From Aquitalea aquatilis (GTDB taxonomy: Bacteria; Pseudomonadota; Gammaproteobacteria; Burkholderiales; Chromobacteriaceae): a stretch of 64,000 nt of DNA. Shown here piece after piece: positions 8,736 through 18,797 of this stretch (position 1 is the stretch's first letter; each line of letters begins with the position of its first letter). The stretch is from positions 186,001-250,000 of the forward strand of contig NZ_CP039731.1 of NCBI RefSeq assembly GCF_005155025.1, written 5' to 3'. The notes under the pieces were generated by a model. The model did not search any database and was not told the DNA's origin. It saw only the letters and a program-made list of their open reading frames with translations. A program made the translations under genes and the position numbers.

Positions 8736-9620
8736 TTACTGGGCAGGGATGGCAAAGTCCGACAATTGTTCCAGTGCCCTGACCATGGCGCTGTGATCCC
8801 ATGCAGCCCCCCCTTGTGCCACACAACTATTGAATAGTTGCTGCGCCAGCGCCGTTGCCGGCAAAGCCAGTGCCATTTTCTGGGCACTGGACAAGGCCAG
8901 ATTCAAGTCCTTCTGATGCAGGGATATCCGGAAGCCAGGATCAAAAGCCCGTTTGACCATGCGCTCGCCATGCACTTCGAGAATCCTGGACGAAGCAAAG
9001 CCACCCAGCAATGCCTGGCGCACTCTGGCCGGATCAGCACCGGCACGTGCCGCAAACAGCAGGGCCTCGCCCACAGCCTCTATCGTGAGCGCCACAATCA
9101 TCTGATTGGCTACCTTGGCTGTCTGGCCATCACCATTTTCACCGACACGGGTGATGTTCTTGCCCATCAATTGCAGCACAGGCAGCAACTGCTCGAACAC
9201 GGCCTGTGGCCCACCCACCATGATGGACAGGGTTGCCGCCTTGGCTCCCACCTCGCCACCGGATACCGGTGCGTCCAGATAGTGGCCACCCAATTGTTCG
9301 ATACGGCGGGCGTACTGCTTGGTGTCCAATGGAGAAATCGAAGACATATCCACGATAACCTTGCCGGTCAGCTCGGCCTCTGCCACACCGCCGGCGCCAA
9401 ACAATACCTCGCCGACATCCGGGGTGTCCGGCAACATCAAGATGATGACTTCTGCCTGCTGGGCCACCTGCCTGGCAGTTTCACACAAGGTCAGGGGCTG
9501 GGCCGCCAGGGACGACGGCAGGCCGCTGCGCGAACTGACAAACAAGGCATGGCCGGCTTGTACCAGATGCCCAACCATGGGTGCGCCCATGATGCCCAGT
9601 CCGATGAATCCTATCTTCAT
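8736..9620 (-). CDS. glxR: Tartronate semialdehyde reductase (2-hydroxy-3-oxopropionate reductase)
   Basis: A 294-residue beta-hydroxyacid dehydrogenase reducing tartronate semialdehyde to glycerate with NAD(P)H. The N-terminal dinucleotide-binding loop is GFIGLGIMGAPM, the substrate-binding motif is LDAPVSGGEVGA, and the catalytic lysine lies in GQTAKVANQM. The start at 9620 (MKIGFIG) has GGAG seven bases upstream; the Met two codons earlier (9626) abuts that RBS and is less likely. It is the last gene of gcl-hyi-glxR, the glyoxylate-to-glycerate pathway. Confidence 0.92.
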   Translation of the reverse strand: MKIGFIGLGIMGAPMVGHLVQAGHALFVSSRSGLPSSLAAQPLTLCETARQVAQQAEVIILMLPDTPDVGEVLFGAGGVAEAELTGKVIVDMSSISPLDTKQYARRIEQLGGHYLDAPVSGGEVGAKAATLSIMVGGPQAVFEQLLPVLQLMGKNITRVGENGDGQTAKVANQMIVALTIEAVGEALLFAARAGADPARVRQALLGGFASSRILEVHGERMVKRAFDPGFRISLHQKDLNLALSSAQKMALALPATALAQQLFNSCVAQGGAAWDHSAMVRALEQLSDFAIPAQ

Positions 9621-9640
9621 TGCCATCTCCTTCTCTCTGT

Positions 9641-10420
9641 TCAGGAAAGATACTGCTCGGCCCAGGCAAGACCGGCCTGGGTGCCATTGCGCGGTTTGTA
9701 CTCGCAGCCAACCCAACCCTGATAGCCGATTTCATCCAGCAAGCTGAACAGGTAGGGATAGTTTATTTCGCCAGTTCCGGGTTCGTGCCGCCCCGGGTTG
9801 TCCGCCAGTTGGATATGAGCAATATGCGCCAGCTGCGACTGCAAGGTTTGCGCCAGCTCTCCTTCCATGCGCTGCATGTGATAGATGTCGTACTGGACAA
9901 ACAGATTATCGCTACCAATATCCCGTATCAGGTCCAGAACCTGGCGAGTACGGGATAGCGCAAATCCCGGGATATCAAAGGTATTGATGGCCTCAACCAG
10001 CAATTTGATACCCTCAGCGCGCAACGCACTGGCAGCAAACCGCAAATTGTTGTGTTGGGTCTCCTCCACCATGTCGGCATCAACCCCTGCCGGACGAATG
10101 CCCGCCAGAACATTCAGTTGGCGACATCCCAAAGCCTTGGCATAAGCGATAGCCTCGCCCACGCCATCCTGAAACTCGCCGACACGATCAGGCAGGCAGG
10201 CAATGCCGCGCTCTCCTGCCTCCCAATTTCCGGCAGGAAGGTTATGCAGCACCTGTACCAGTTGATGTTTGTCCAGCAGTTCGGCCAACTGCTGCTTGTC
10301 GTAGGCATAGGGAAACAGGTACTCCACGCCACCAAAGCCGGCATGGGCTGCCGCCTGAAAGCGCGACAGGAAATCGACCTCGCCAAACAACATCGTCAGA
10401 TTGGCAGCAAATCTTGGCAT
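9641..10420 (-). CDS. hyi: Hydroxypyruvate isomerase
   Basis: A 259-residue TIM-barrel isomerase interconverting hydroxypyruvate and tartronate semialdehyde. Typical elements are MPRFAANLTMLF at the start, the LLVEAINTFDIPGF strand carrying an active-site Glu, VQYDIYHMQRMEG, and a C-terminal GWVGCEYKPRNGT. It sits 30 bp downstream of gcl and 20 bp upstream of glxR, so the three form one transcript. Confidence 0.93.
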   Translation of the reverse strand: MPRFAANLTMLFGEVDFLSRFQAAAHAGFGGVEYLFPYAYDKQQLAELLDKHQLVQVLHNLPAGNWEAGERGIACLPDRVGEFQDGVGEAIAYAKALGCRQLNVLAGIRPAGVDADMVEETQHNNLRFAASALRAEGIKLLVEAINTFDIPGFALSRTRQVLDLIRDIGSDNLFVQYDIYHMQRMEGELAQTLQSQLAHIAHIQLADNPGRHEPGTGEINYPYLFSLLDEIGYQGWVGCEYKPRNGTQAGLAWAEQYLS

Positions 10421-10450
10421 AAGACTCTCCGGATAAAGATGGCGCTCACA

Positions 10451-12196
10451 TCAGACCGGCAGGTCGATGATGTCTTCGAACTCGTTGATGGCATTGATTT
10501 CTGCCCCCATGGCGATATTGGTTACTCGTTCCAGAATCACCTCCACCACGACCGGCACCGCATGCTGCTCCATCAGTCGCTGCGCCTCGGCCAAGCCCGC
10601 CGCCAGTTGCTCGGGATCACGGACACGCACGGCCTTGCAGCCCAGCCCTTCAACCACACGAACGTGATCGACACCATAGCTGCCCAGCTCTGGGGCATTG
10701 ATGTTTTCAAAACTCAGCTGTACGCAGTAGTCGATATCAAACTGGCGCTGTGCCTGACGGATCAAACCCAGGTAGCTGTTGTTCACCAAAACATGGATGT
10801 AAGGGACGCGGAACTGTGCGCCAACGGCCAGTTCCTCCAGCATGAACTGGAAATCGTAGTCGCCGGAAATGGCTACCACCGCGGTGGATGGATCCGCCAC
10901 CTTGGCACCAATGGCGGCCGGAATGGTCCAGCCCAGCGGGCCGGCCTGGCCGCAATTGATCCAGTTGCGCGGGTGATAGACATGCAGGAATTGCGCAGCC
11001 GCAATTTGCGACAGGCCGATGGTGCTGACATAGCGGGTGTTCTTGCCAAAAAAGCGGTTCATTTCTTCATACACCCGCATCGGCTTGATCGGCCTATCCG
11101 TATGGTTACTGCGTCGCAGCATGCTGCTCTTGCGGCGCTGGCAGTCATCCAGCCACTGCGGGCGCGTCGGCAAGCGCCCTTGTTCCTGCCATTCGCGGGC
11201 AATGTCGATCAGCAACGCCAGCGCGCTGGCGGCATCGGACACAATGCCGAAATCGGGCGCAAACACCCGGCCAATCTGGGTGGGTTCGATATCGATATGT
11301 ACGAACTTGCGTCCGGCGGTATAGACATCGACCGAACCGGTATGGCGATTGGCCCAGCGATTGCCGATACCCAAGACAAAATCCGCCGCCAGCAGGGTGG
11401 CGTTGCCGTAGCGGTGGGCGGTTTGCAGACCAGCCATCCCGGCCATCAGCGAATGGTCGTCCGGTATGCAGCCCCAGCCCATCAAGGTGGGAATCACCGG
11501 CACCTGCACGATCTCAGCAAAGGTGGTCAGTAGTGCCGCAGCATTGGCATTGATGATGCCGCCTCCTGCCACGATCAGCGGGCGCTCCGATTCGACCAGC
11601 ATGGCCAATGCCTTTTCCAGCTGGGCGCGACTGGCGGCAGGCTTAAACACTCCCAGCGGCTGATAGGTATCCGGATCAAAATCGATCTCGGCCATCTGCA
11701 CATCGAAAGGCAGATCAAGCAACACCGGGCCGGGGCGTCCGGAACGCATCAGATGAAATGCCTGCTGCAAGGCACCCGGCAGTTGGGCAGGCTCCATCAC
11801 GGTTGTCGCCCATTTGGCGACCGGGCGCGCGATCTCCTTGATGTCGACTGCCTGGAAATCTTCCTTATGCAAGCGCGAACGCGGTGCCTGACCGGTGATG
11901 CACAGGATGGGAATGGAGTCGGCCGCAGCAGAATACAGGCCAGTAATCATATCGGTGCCCGCCGGACCGGACGTGCCGATACAGACACCAATATTGCCGG
12001 CACGGGCACGGGTATAGCCCTCGGCCATGTGCGATGCACCTTCCACATGACGCGCCAGCAAATGCCGGATACCGCCGATTTTTTTCATGGCGGCATACAG
12101 CGGATTGATGGCGGCTCCCGGCACGCCAAAGGCCGTGTCCACCCCCTCCTTGATCAAGATATGTACGGCTGCTTCGATTGCTCGCATTTTGGCCAT
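10451..12196 (-). CDS. gcl: Glyoxylate carboligase
   Basis: A 581-residue thiamine-diphosphate enzyme that condenses two glyoxylates to tartronate semialdehyde and CO2. The N-terminal Pyr domain carries [14 protein letters not shown], lacking the usual catalytic Glu of the family, as is known for Gcl. The C-terminal ThDP motif runs from GDYDFQFM to NN (about residues 445-480). The start at 12196 ([10 protein letters not shown]) has CAGGAGC upstream; an extension to 12286 was excluded. It uses the glyoxylate produced by AllA. Its promoter region contains an IclR-type palindrome. Confidence 0.95.
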   Translation of the reverse strand: MAKMRAIEAAVHILIKEGVDTAFGVPGAAINPLYAAMKKIGGIRHLLARHVEGASHMAEGYTRARAGNIGVCIGTSGPAGTDMITGLYSAAADSIPILCITGQAPRSRLHKEDFQAVDIKEIARPVAKWATTVMEPAQLPGALQQAFHLMRSGRPGPVLLDLPFDVQMAEIDFDPDTYQPLGVFKPAASRAQLEKALAMLVESERPLIVAGGGIINANAAALLTTFAEIVQVPVIPTLMGWGCIPDDHSLMAGMAGLQTAHRYGNATLLAADFVLGIGNRWANRHTGSVDVYTAGRKFVHIDIEPTQIGRVFAPDFGIVSDAASALALLIDIAREWQEQGRLPTRPQWLDDCQRRKSSMLRRSNHTDRPIKPMRVYEEMNRFFGKNTRYVSTIGLSQIAAAQFLHVYHPRNWINCGQAGPLGWTIPAAIGAKVADPSTAVVAISGDYDFQFMLEELAVGAQFRVPYIHVLVNNSYLGLIRQAQRQFDIDYCVQLSFENINAPELGSYGVDHVRVVEGLGCKAVRVRDPEQLAAGLAEAQRLMEQHAVPVVVEVILERVTNIAMGAEINAINEFEDIIDLPV

Positions 12197-12290
12197 GGAT
12201 TGCTCCTGAATTAGGCAGGCCTTACCACCTTGGTCATGGCCCGGCATGGCTTCAACTATCCCGCAGCACGGAAACATAGTCAACAAATAA

Positions 12291-12305
12291 TGGAAATCGT
12301 TTCCG
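12291..12305. promoter_or_regulatory. IclR/AllR-type operator between gcl and its regulator
   Basis: TGGAAATCGTTTCCG contains the inverted repeat GGAAA-TCG-TTTCC (12292-12304). It closely matches the published IclR-family box TGGAAATNATTTCCA. It lies 95 bp upstream of the gcl start and about 180 bp before the divergent iclR-type gene, in an otherwise very AT-rich spacer (12300-12420). Repression of gcl-hyi-glxR by the neighbouring regulator is inferred. Confidence 0.6.
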
Positions 12306-12483
12306 TTATTTTTATTTTTTATATTTTACTCATTAAAATCATGCAATTACTAAAATTAAAATAAAGAAAACAAATACCAAAAAATCAAAAAAATCGCCAC
12401 GTCGTCAGTAATTGCTACACCCAACTGTACCTAAGGCGTAAAATCGCAGCCAACTTCCCCATCCGCCCACGCCAAGAGGATAT

Positions 12484-13326
12484 ATGGCCAAAGCCGACAG
12501 CACCCCGCGTACTCCCACCCGTAAACGCGCAGAAGGCGGAAGCGCTAGCACAGGCCAGGTTCAGTCACTGACCCGGGGCTTGGTATTGCTGGAGCGGATT
12601 GCCGAAGCGCCTGCCGGCATCATGCTGACTGACCTCTCCATGCAAGTGGGCCTGCCCAACTCCACCACCCATCGCTTGCTCAGCACCATGCAGCAAATGG
12701 GTTTTGTACAACAAACCGGCGATCTGGGACTGTGGAGCATAGGCGTGCGCGCCTTTACCGTAGGCAGCGGCTTTCTGGGTAGCCGCGATCTGTCCACCCT
12801 CGCCATGCCGGTATTGCGCCGAACCATGGAGGCTGCAGGTGAAACCAGCAATCTGGTGGTATTCGATACCGATGCCTGGCAAAGCGTGGTGGTCGGCCAA
12901 GTGCAATGCCGCGAACTGATGCGCATGCTGGCCCCGATTGGCGGCCGTCTGCCGCTACACGCCTCTGCTGCTGGCAAGGCTTTTCTGGCCGCCCAGGATG
13001 CAGAACACCTGAACCGTATCTTGCAAAAAACCGGCTTGCCGCATTACACCGAGCACACCATCACCACCCCCGCCCTGCTAAAAGAACAGCTACTGCGGGT
13101 TCAGCAACAGGGCTTCGCTTTTGACGATGGCGAACATGCACTTGGGCTGCGTTGCGTAGCCAGCTGCATCTACGACGAAAGCGGTCAGGCATTCGCCGCC
13201 ATCTCGGTATCCGGCCCCAAATCGCGCATCCCGGACGAGCGCATCACCCACCTGGGATCGCTGATCATGCAGGCGGCCAGCGAAATCACCCAGCGCTATG
13301 GTGGCAAACCCAGAAAAAGCAGCTGA
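12484..13326 (+). CDS. IclR-family transcriptional regulator (AllR-like)
   Basis: A 280-residue regulator with a basic 25-residue N-terminal tail, an IclR winged HTH (about 28-85: LTRGLVLLERIAEA... LPNSTTHRLLSTMQQMGFV) and a C-terminal GAF-like effector domain (PLHASAAGKAFLA, then ALGLRCVASCIYDESGQAFAAISVSGP). It is divergent from gcl-hyi-glxR. AllR represses gcl in enterobacteria and responds to glyoxylate and allantoin. The same role here is likely from position and the operator-like palindrome, but the effector is not proven. Confidence 0.87.
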   Translation: MAKADSTPRTPTRKRAEGGSASTGQVQSLTRGLVLLERIAEAPAGIMLTDLSMQVGLPNSTTHRLLSTMQQMGFVQQTGDLGLWSIGVRAFTVGSGFLGSRDLSTLAMPVLRRTMEAAGETSNLVVFDTDAWQSVVVGQVQCRELMRMLAPIGGRLPLHASAAGKAFLAAQDAEHLNRILQKTGLPHYTEHTITTPALLKEQLLRVQQQGFAFDDGEHALGLRCVASCIYDESGQAFAAISVSGPKSRIPDERITHLGSLIMQAASEITQRYGGKPRKSS

Positions 13327-13343
13327 ACTCCGCCGGCCAGCAA

Positions 13344-13379
13344 TAAAAAAAGCTCTGCAATCAATTGCAGAGCTTTTTT
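13344..13379. terminator. Bidirectional terminator between iclR-type gene and ispH
   Basis: AGCTCTGCAA (13351-13360) and TTGCAGAGCT (13365-13374) form a perfect 10-bp stem with a 4-base loop. A7 precedes it and T6 follows, so it serves both convergent genes. Confidence 0.9.
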
Positions 13380-13397
13380 CTGATATTGCCACAACCG

Positions 13398-14330
13398 TTA
13401 TTTGTCGCGCAGCCCCGCCGGCAGGGCGAACACGGTCGACTCTTCCACGCCATCCAGTTCAGTAATCTCTCCTGCACCATACTGGCGGATCTGATCGATG
13501 ACAGCCTGCACCAGCACTTCCGGCGCACTGGCCCCGGCAGTCACGCCCACACGCTGCTTGCCAGCAAACCAGGCTTCCTGCAGCAGGCTGGCATTATCGA
13601 CCATATACGCCTCAACCCCCTTCAGCGCGGCGACTTCACGCAGGCGATTGGAGTTGGAGCTGTTGGGCGACCCCACCACAATCACAATATCGCACTCGTT
13701 GGCCAGCACCTTGACCGCATCCTGACGATTCTGCGTGGCATAGCAGATATCGTCCTTCTTCGGACTGGTAATGCCAGGGAAACGCGCTTTCAGGGCGACA
13801 ATGATGTCGCGGGTTTCATCCACTGACAGCGTGGTCTGGCTGACATAGGACAGTGCTTGCGGATTGCGCACCTGCAAGTTGGCGACATCGGCAACGTTCT
13901 CCACCAGATACATGCCTCCCTCCACCTGCCCCATGGTGCCCTCGACCTCAGGATGACCGGCATGACCAATCATCACGATTTCCATCGCCGCCTGGTGCAT
14001 GCGCTTCACCTCGACATGCACCTTGGTCACCAGCGGACAGGTGGCATCGAATACTTGCAGCCCCAGCGCTTCGGCCTCGGCCCGCACCGACAAGGGCACA
14101 CCATGTGCCGAATAGACCAGGGTGCTGCCTGCCGGTACATCTTTCAGCTCTTCAATGAACACCGCGCCCTTGGCACGCAGGTTTTCCACCACGAAGCGGT
14201 TGTGCACCACCTCGTGGCGCACATAAATGGGAGCCCCAAACTTCTCGATGGCACGCTCGACGATGGCGATGGCCCGGTCTACCCCGGCACAAAAGCCACG
14301 GGGATTGGCCAGCATGATGGTCTTCGTCAT
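13398..14330 (-). CDS. ispH: 4-hydroxy-3-methylbut-2-enyl diphosphate reductase
   Basis: A 310-residue iron-sulfur enzyme of the last MEP-pathway step, giving IPP and DMAPP. The three cluster cysteines are visible in [16 protein letters not shown] and [10 protein letters not shown]. The active-site SNSNRL-type motif appears as SSNSNRL, and the conserved [10 protein letters not shown] follows. The start at 14330 (MTKTIML) has AAGGA upstream; a Met two codons earlier is possible. It is downstream of lspA on the same strand, a common proteobacterial arrangement (ileS-lspA-ispH). Confidence 0.96.
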   Translation of the reverse strand: MTKTIMLANPRGFCAGVDRAIAIVERAIEKFGAPIYVRHEVVHNRFVVENLRAKGAVFIEELKDVPAGSTLVYSAHGVPLSVRAEAEALGLQVFDATCPLVTKVHVEVKRMHQAAMEIVMIGHAGHPEVEGTMGQVEGGMYLVENVADVANLQVRNPQALSYVSQTTLSVDETRDIIVALKARFPGITSPKKDDICYATQNRQDAVKVLANECDIVIVVGSPNSSNSNRLREVAALKGVEAYMVDNASLLQEAWFAGKQRVGVTAGASAPEVLVQAVIDQIRQYGAGEITELDGVEESTVFALPAGLRDK

Positions 14331-14383
14331 CAGCAATCCTTACAGAAAGACCGCCGCCAACGGCGACGGTGCGAAAACAGGTA

Positions 14384-14875
14384 TCAGGCAGATTTGGGCT
14401 GTTTCATGCTGTCCAGCACCATCAAGACGGCACCGACACAGATGAAAGAGTCAGCCAGATTGAAGGCCGGGTAGTACCAGCTGTTGTGGTAATGCACCAG
14501 GATGAAATCCACCACATGGCCATAAGCCAGGCGGTCGATCACATTGCCGATGGCACCACCGATGATAAAGCTGGCGGCGACATTCATCAGGCTGGTAAAA
14601 CGCCCCTTGATGATGTTCCAGCCCAGATAGCCGGACACGCCCAGCGCCAGCAGAGTGAACAGATATTTCTGCCAACCGCCAGCATCTCGCAGAAAGCTGA
14701 AGGCGGCTCCCGGATTGTAGATCAGGGTAAAGCTGAAATAGCCGGGAATGACATCCCGCATTTCACCAAACTGGTACTGACTGTTGAAATAGATCTTGGA
14801 CAACTGGTCCAGCACGATGACCAGCAGCGCCAGCCCCATCCACTTGGGCCAGCTTTTGGCGTGAGGCGCACTCAT
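14384..14875 (-). CDS. lspA: Lipoprotein signal peptidase (signal peptidase II)
   Basis: A 163-residue inner-membrane aspartyl protease that removes signal peptides from prolipoproteins. There are four hydrophobic segments. The two catalytic aspartates sit in GNVIDRLAYGHVVDF and FNLADSFI, and YNPGAAFSF is the conserved periplasmic motif. The start at 14875 (MSAPHAKSW) is preferred; an in-frame Met at 14887 is also possible. It follows ileS, as in many proteobacteria. Substrates in this window include BamC and the small lipoprotein at 28764-28976. Confidence 0.95.
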   Translation of the reverse strand: MSAPHAKSWPKWMGLALLVIVLDQLSKIYFNSQYQFGEMRDVIPGYFSFTLIYNPGAAFSFLRDAGGWQKYLFTLLALGVSGYLGWNIIKGRFTSLMNVAASFIIGGAIGNVIDRLAYGHVVDFILVHYHNSWYYPAFNLADSFICVGAVLMVLDSMKQPKSA

Positions 14876-14913
14876 TACGGATTCCATTGCATTACATCCC
14901 TTGCCGCTAGGAC

Positions 14914-14937
14914 GCTCCCGGGCCCAGACCCGGGAGC
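14914..14937. other. GC-rich stem-loop between ileS and lspA
   Basis: GCTCCCGGG (14914-14922) and CCCGGGAGC (14929-14937) make a perfect 9-bp stem with a 6-base loop in the 76-bp ileS-lspA gap. No T run follows on either strand, so it is not a classic terminator. It may slow transcription, protect ileS mRNA or set lspA output; this is inference. Confidence 0.5.
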
Positions 14938-14951
14938 TCACTCAGGCGAGG

Positions 14952-17738
14952 TCAGGCGTGAGCCCGGCTTTCGCCCTTGCCATCGATATTGTCCACGCAG
15001 CGTCCACACACCGCGCCATGACCAGCATGTGACCCGACATCGGCACGATAGTGCCAGCAGCGCTCACATTTCTGATAAGTGGACGGCGTAACCGTAATGC
15101 GGGTTTCATCCGCTTCCTTGACCCGTGCGGCCGACACGATCAGCACAAACTTCAGATCATCGCCAAGGCTGGCCAGTTGCTGATACAGATCGCCCGCGGC
15201 TTCGATATCCAGCTCGGCCTGCAGCGAAGAGCCCAGTTGATCAGCACTGCGCAACTCTTCAATCTGCTTGTTGGCCTGGGCGCGCAGGCTGCGAATGGCA
15301 TCCCACTTCTGCTGCAAGGCTTGCTCGCTGGCGCTGCTCAGGGCCGGGAACTCGTGCCAGGTATGGAAGAGCGTGGACTCTTCCTCGCTCTTGGTCAGCA
15401 CTTCCCACGCTTCGTCAGCGGTAAAGCACAGCACCGGCGCGATCAGCAGCAGCAGGCTGCGGCTGAGATGGTACAAGGCAGTCTGGGCGCTGCGGCGGGC
15501 ACGGCTGTCGGCCTGGGTGGTGTAAAGACGATCCTTGATGATGTCGAGGTAGAACGCGCCCAGATCCTCCGAGCAATAGTTCACCACGTCCTGCATCGCA
15601 TGATGGAAGGCATAACGGGTGTACAGCTCGCCCGCTACGCGCTCTTGCACCTGGCGCGCCATCAGCAAGGCGTACTGATCCAGCTCCAGCATTTCGCCAA
15701 ACGGCACGGCATTGTCCAGCGGATCGAAATCCGACAGATTGGCCAGCAGGAAACGCAGGGTATTGCGCAGGCGGCGGTAGCTCTCGGTCACCCGCTTGAG
15801 GATTTCATCGGAAATCGCCAGCTCACCGGAATAATCGGTAGAAGCCACCCACAGGCGCAGGATGTCAGCACCCAGGCTGTCGTTCACCTTTTGCGGTGCC
15901 ACCACATTGCCCTTGGACTTGGACATCTTCAGGCCCTTGCCATCCACCACGAAGCCGTGGGTCAGCAATTGCTTGTAGGGCGCGCGGCCAATGGTGGCGC
16001 AGCCGGTGAGCAAGGAGGACTGGAACCAGCCGCGATGCTGGTCGCTGCCTTCCAGGTACAGGTCGGCCGGCCACGCCAGCTCGGCACGCTGCTTGAGCAC
16101 GGCAAAGTGGGTAGAGCCGGAATCAAACCATACGTCCAGCGTGTCGGAAAGCTTGCGGTATTCCTCGGCCTCGTCGCCCAGCAGTTCGCGCGCATCCAGG
16201 CTGAACCAGGCTTCAATACCCTGCTGTTCGATGCGCAGCGCCACTTCTTCCAGCAAAGCCAGCGAACGCGGATGCAGCTCACCGCTTTCCTTGTGCACGA
16301 AGAAGGTCATCGGCACGCCCCAGTTACGCTGGCGCGATACGCACCAGTCAGGACGATTGCCAATCATGGCTTCCAGACGGGCACGCCCCCAGGCCGGGAA
16401 GAATTCGGTGGCATCGACGGCGCTCTTGGCACGCTCACGCAGTGCCACACCATCCTCGCCAGCCTTGTCCATGCCGATGAACCATTGGGCTGTCGCACGG
16501 AAAATGATGGGGGTCTTGTGACGCCAGCAGTGCGGGTAGCTATGCAGCAGGCGCGCCTGATGAATCAGGGTGCCATGTTGCTCCAGGGTTTCGATGACCT
16601 TGGGGTTGGCTTCCCAGACCGTCAGGCCGGCAAACAGTTCGGTGGTGGACTTGTAGCGGCCATCGTCGGCAACCGGGTTGTCGATCGGCAAGCCATACTG
16701 CTGCCCCACCTGGAAGTCTTCCAGACCGTGCGCCGGCGCGGTATGCACCAGACCGGTACCGGCATCAGTAGTGACGTGGTCGCCACAAATCAGCGGCACG
16801 CTGCGTGCATAGAACGGGTGTTGCAACTGAATCATGTCCAGTTGCGCACCGGTGGTTTCGCCCAAGACGACGGTTTCGGAGAAGCCGTAGCGCTGCAGGG
16901 CCGACTCTGCCAGCTCCTTGACCAGGATCAGCTTGCCCTTGGGGGTGGCGATCAACTGGTAAGTCAGCGTGGCACTCACCGCCACCGCCTGGTTGGCCGG
17001 CAGGGTCCATGGCGTGGTGGTCCAGATAACCGCTTGGGCATCGCTCACCTGCTCTTCGGTCAAGCCAAACGCTACTGCCAGCTTGTCGCTGTCCAGTACC
17101 TTGAAACCAACATCAATGGCCGGAGAATTCTTGTCTTCGTATTCGACTTCAGCCTCGGCCAGTGCCGAGCCGCACTCGATACACCAGTGCACCGGCTTCT
17201 CGCCCTTGAACAGATAGCCATTGCTGCAGATCGTACCCAGCGTGCGCACGATGTCGGCCTCGGTCTTGAAGTCCATGGTGAGATAGGGATTATCCCAATC
17301 ACCCAGCACGCCCAGACGGATGAAGTCCTTTTTCTGGCGGGCAATCTGCTCCTTGGCATACTCGCGACACAGTTCGCGGAATTTTGCCGCCGGAATCGCT
17401 TTGCCATGCAGCTTTTCCACCATCAGCTCGATGGGCAGGCCATGACAATCCCAGCCCGGCACATAGGGGGCATCAAAGCCGGCCAGCGTCTTGGAGCGGA
17501 CGATAATATCCTTCAGCACCTTGTTGACGGCATGGCCGATATGGATGTCGCCGTTAGCATAGGGCGGGCCATCGTGCAGAATGAATTTGGGACGGCCAGC
17601 TGACAGTTTGCGTACCTTGTCGTAGCGCTTCTGTTCCTGCCAGCGCTTGACCCAGGCAGGTTCGCGCTTGGCCAGATCCCCTCGCATAGCGAACGGGGTA
17701 TCCAGCAGGTTGACGGTTTTACGGTAATCGATGCTCAT
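14952..17738 (-). CDS. ileS: Isoleucyl-tRNA synthetase
   Basis: A 928-residue class I synthetase of normal bacterial length. HIGH is at residues 66-69 ([10 protein letters not shown]), KMSKS occurs in [11 protein letters not shown], and the editing (CP1) domain carries [14 protein letters not shown]-terminal zinc finger is formed by [12 protein letters not shown] and CGRCVDNI. The start at 17738 overlaps the ribF stop (ATGA), so translation is coupled. The order ribF-ileS-lspA-ispH is conserved in proteobacteria. Confidence 0.98.
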   Translation of the reverse strand: MSIDYRKTVNLLDTPFAMRGDLAKREPAWVKRWQEQKRYDKVRKLSAGRPKFILHDGPPYANGDIHIGHAVNKVLKDIIVRSKTLAGFDAPYVPGWDCHGLPIELMVEKLHGKAIPAAKFRELCREYAKEQIARQKKDFIRLGVLGDWDNPYLTMDFKTEADIVRTLGTICSNGYLFKGEKPVHWCIECGSALAEAEVEYEDKNSPAIDVGFKVLDSDKLAVAFGLTEEQVSDAQAVIWTTTPWTLPANQAVAVSATLTYQLIATPKGKLILVKELAESALQRYGFSETVVLGETTGAQLDMIQLQHPFYARSVPLICGDHVTTDAGTGLVHTAPAHGLEDFQVGQQYGLPIDNPVADDGRYKSTTELFAGLTVWEANPKVIETLEQHGTLIHQARLLHSYPHCWRHKTPIIFRATAQWFIGMDKAGEDGVALRERAKSAVDATEFFPAWGRARLEAMIGNRPDWCVSRQRNWGVPMTFFVHKESGELHPRSLALLEEVALRIEQQGIEAWFSLDARELLGDEAEEYRKLSDTLDVWFDSGSTHFAVLKQRAELAWPADLYLEGSDQHRGWFQSSLLTGCATIGRAPYKQLLTHGFVVDGKGLKMSKSKGNVVAPQKVNDSLGADILRLWVASTDYSGELAISDEILKRVTESYRRLRNTLRFLLANLSDFDPLDNAVPFGEMLELDQYALLMARQVQERVAGELYTRYAFHHAMQDVVNYCSEDLGAFYLDIIKDRLYTTQADSRARRSAQTALYHLSRSLLLLIAPVLCFTADEAWEVLTKSEEESTLFHTWHEFPALSSASEQALQQKWDAIRSLRAQANKQIEELRSADQLGSSLQAELDIEAAGDLYQQLASLGDDLKFVLIVSAARVKEADETRITVTPSTYQKCERCWHYRADVGSHAGHGAVCGRCVDNIDGKGESRAHA

Positions 17739-18670
17739 GCCTGCTCTCGCTGCAAACTGGTCAAATAGGTATGGGCACTGGCAGCATCGCGTTCGATCTG
17801 CGCCACCAATGCCGGCAAATTGTCATAGCGCTCTTCATCGCGCAGTTTCTTCAGGAAGCGCACCGTGACGCGCTGGCCATACAGATCGCCAGAGAAATCA
17901 AACAGATGTGCTTCCAGCTTGTAGTCGCTACTGGTGCTGACCGTGGGGTTCAGCCCCAGACTGGCCACACCACCCTTGCGACCAAGGGGAGTCTCTACTT
18001 CTACCACAAACACGCCCTGCAAGGCCGGCTTCAAATGTGGAAGATGGACATTGATGGTGGGAAAACCGATAGTTCTCCCCAGTTTCTTCCCATGCATCAC
18101 CTTGCCGGATATCTGATAGCAACGTCCCAACAAGGCATTGGCTGCATCCAGGTCACCCAGTGCCAGCCGCTCCCGCACCAGCGTGCTGGAGGCGCGCTCT
18201 CCCTGGACCAGTACCGACGGCATGGCCTCGGTAACAAAATCCGGACAGGCAGATAGCAAGTCGAAATTACCCTTGCGGGCAGCACCAAACTGGAAATCAT
18301 CACCGATCAGCAAATAGCGGGTTTTCAGATCGCGCACCAGCACATCACGGATGAAAGCGTCTGCGCTCATCCCGGAAAAACGCTGGTTGAAACGAAAGAC
18401 AAACACATAATCCAGCAAGCCCAGTTCGCGCAGAAAGGCAAACTTGTCGCGCAAGGTGGACAGCCTGGCCGGCGGATTGCTACGGGTGAAAAACTCGCGC
18501 GGGTGTGGTTCGAACGTCAGTAGCGCAGTGGGCAAGGAACGGGCCTTGGCCTCTTCCTTGAGTCGCTGCAGCATGTGCTGGTGGCCCAGATGCACACCAT
18601 CGAAATTACCGATGGTCAATGCGCAGCCAGCGAGCCCAAAGCGTCGCGGGTCTCCTAGAAATACCTGCAT
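17735..18670 (-). CDS. ribF: Bifunctional riboflavin kinase / FAD synthetase
   Basis: A 311-residue protein making FMN and FAD from riboflavin. The N-terminal FAD-synthetase (nucleotidyltransferase) domain carries [13 protein letters not shown] and [17 protein letters not shown]. The C-terminal kinase domain carries [13 protein letters not shown] and the Glu-containing [10 protein letters not shown] region. Length matches the family. It overlaps ileS by 4 bases. Confidence 0.96.
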   Translation of the reverse strand: MQVFLGDPRRFGLAGCALTIGNFDGVHLGHQHMLQRLKEEAKARSLPTALLTFEPHPREFFTRSNPPARLSTLRDKFAFLRELGLLDYVFVFRFNQRFSGMSADAFIRDVLVRDLKTRYLLIGDDFQFGAARKGNFDLLSACPDFVTEAMPSVLVQGERASSTLVRERLALGDLDAANALLGRCYQISGKVMHGKKLGRTIGFPTINVHLPHLKPALQGVFVVEVETPLGRKGGVASLGLNPTVSTSSDYKLEAHLFDFSGDLYGQRVTVRFLKKLRDEERYDNLPALVAQIERDAASAHTYLTSLQREQA

Positions 18671-18753
18671 GTGCTGCCTAGTCCTGAAAACCTACGATTG
18701 TAGCCGTGGGCACCGCGCAGCGTCCAGCCAAGTGCAAAAGACGAGCAAAACAA

Positions 18754-18779
18754 AAAAGCCCCACGTCTGTGGGGCTTTT
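18754..18779 (-). terminator. Terminator of the OmpA-family gene
   Basis: AGCCCCAC/GTGGGGCT (with GTCT loop) forms a strong stem. On the minus strand it is followed by T6, 19 bases after the ompA-like stop codon. Confidence 0.9.
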
Positions 18780-18797
18780 CAGGTCTACCGGAGCAGA

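Noticed and set aside
10052-11533. 493-codon plus-strand open frame opposite gcl/hyi
   Set aside because: Antisense to intact gcl and hyi; no family features.
15051-17603. 850-codon plus-strand open frame opposite ileS
   Set aside because: It is fully antisense to an intact ileS and has low-information composition expected from a GC-rich complementary frame.
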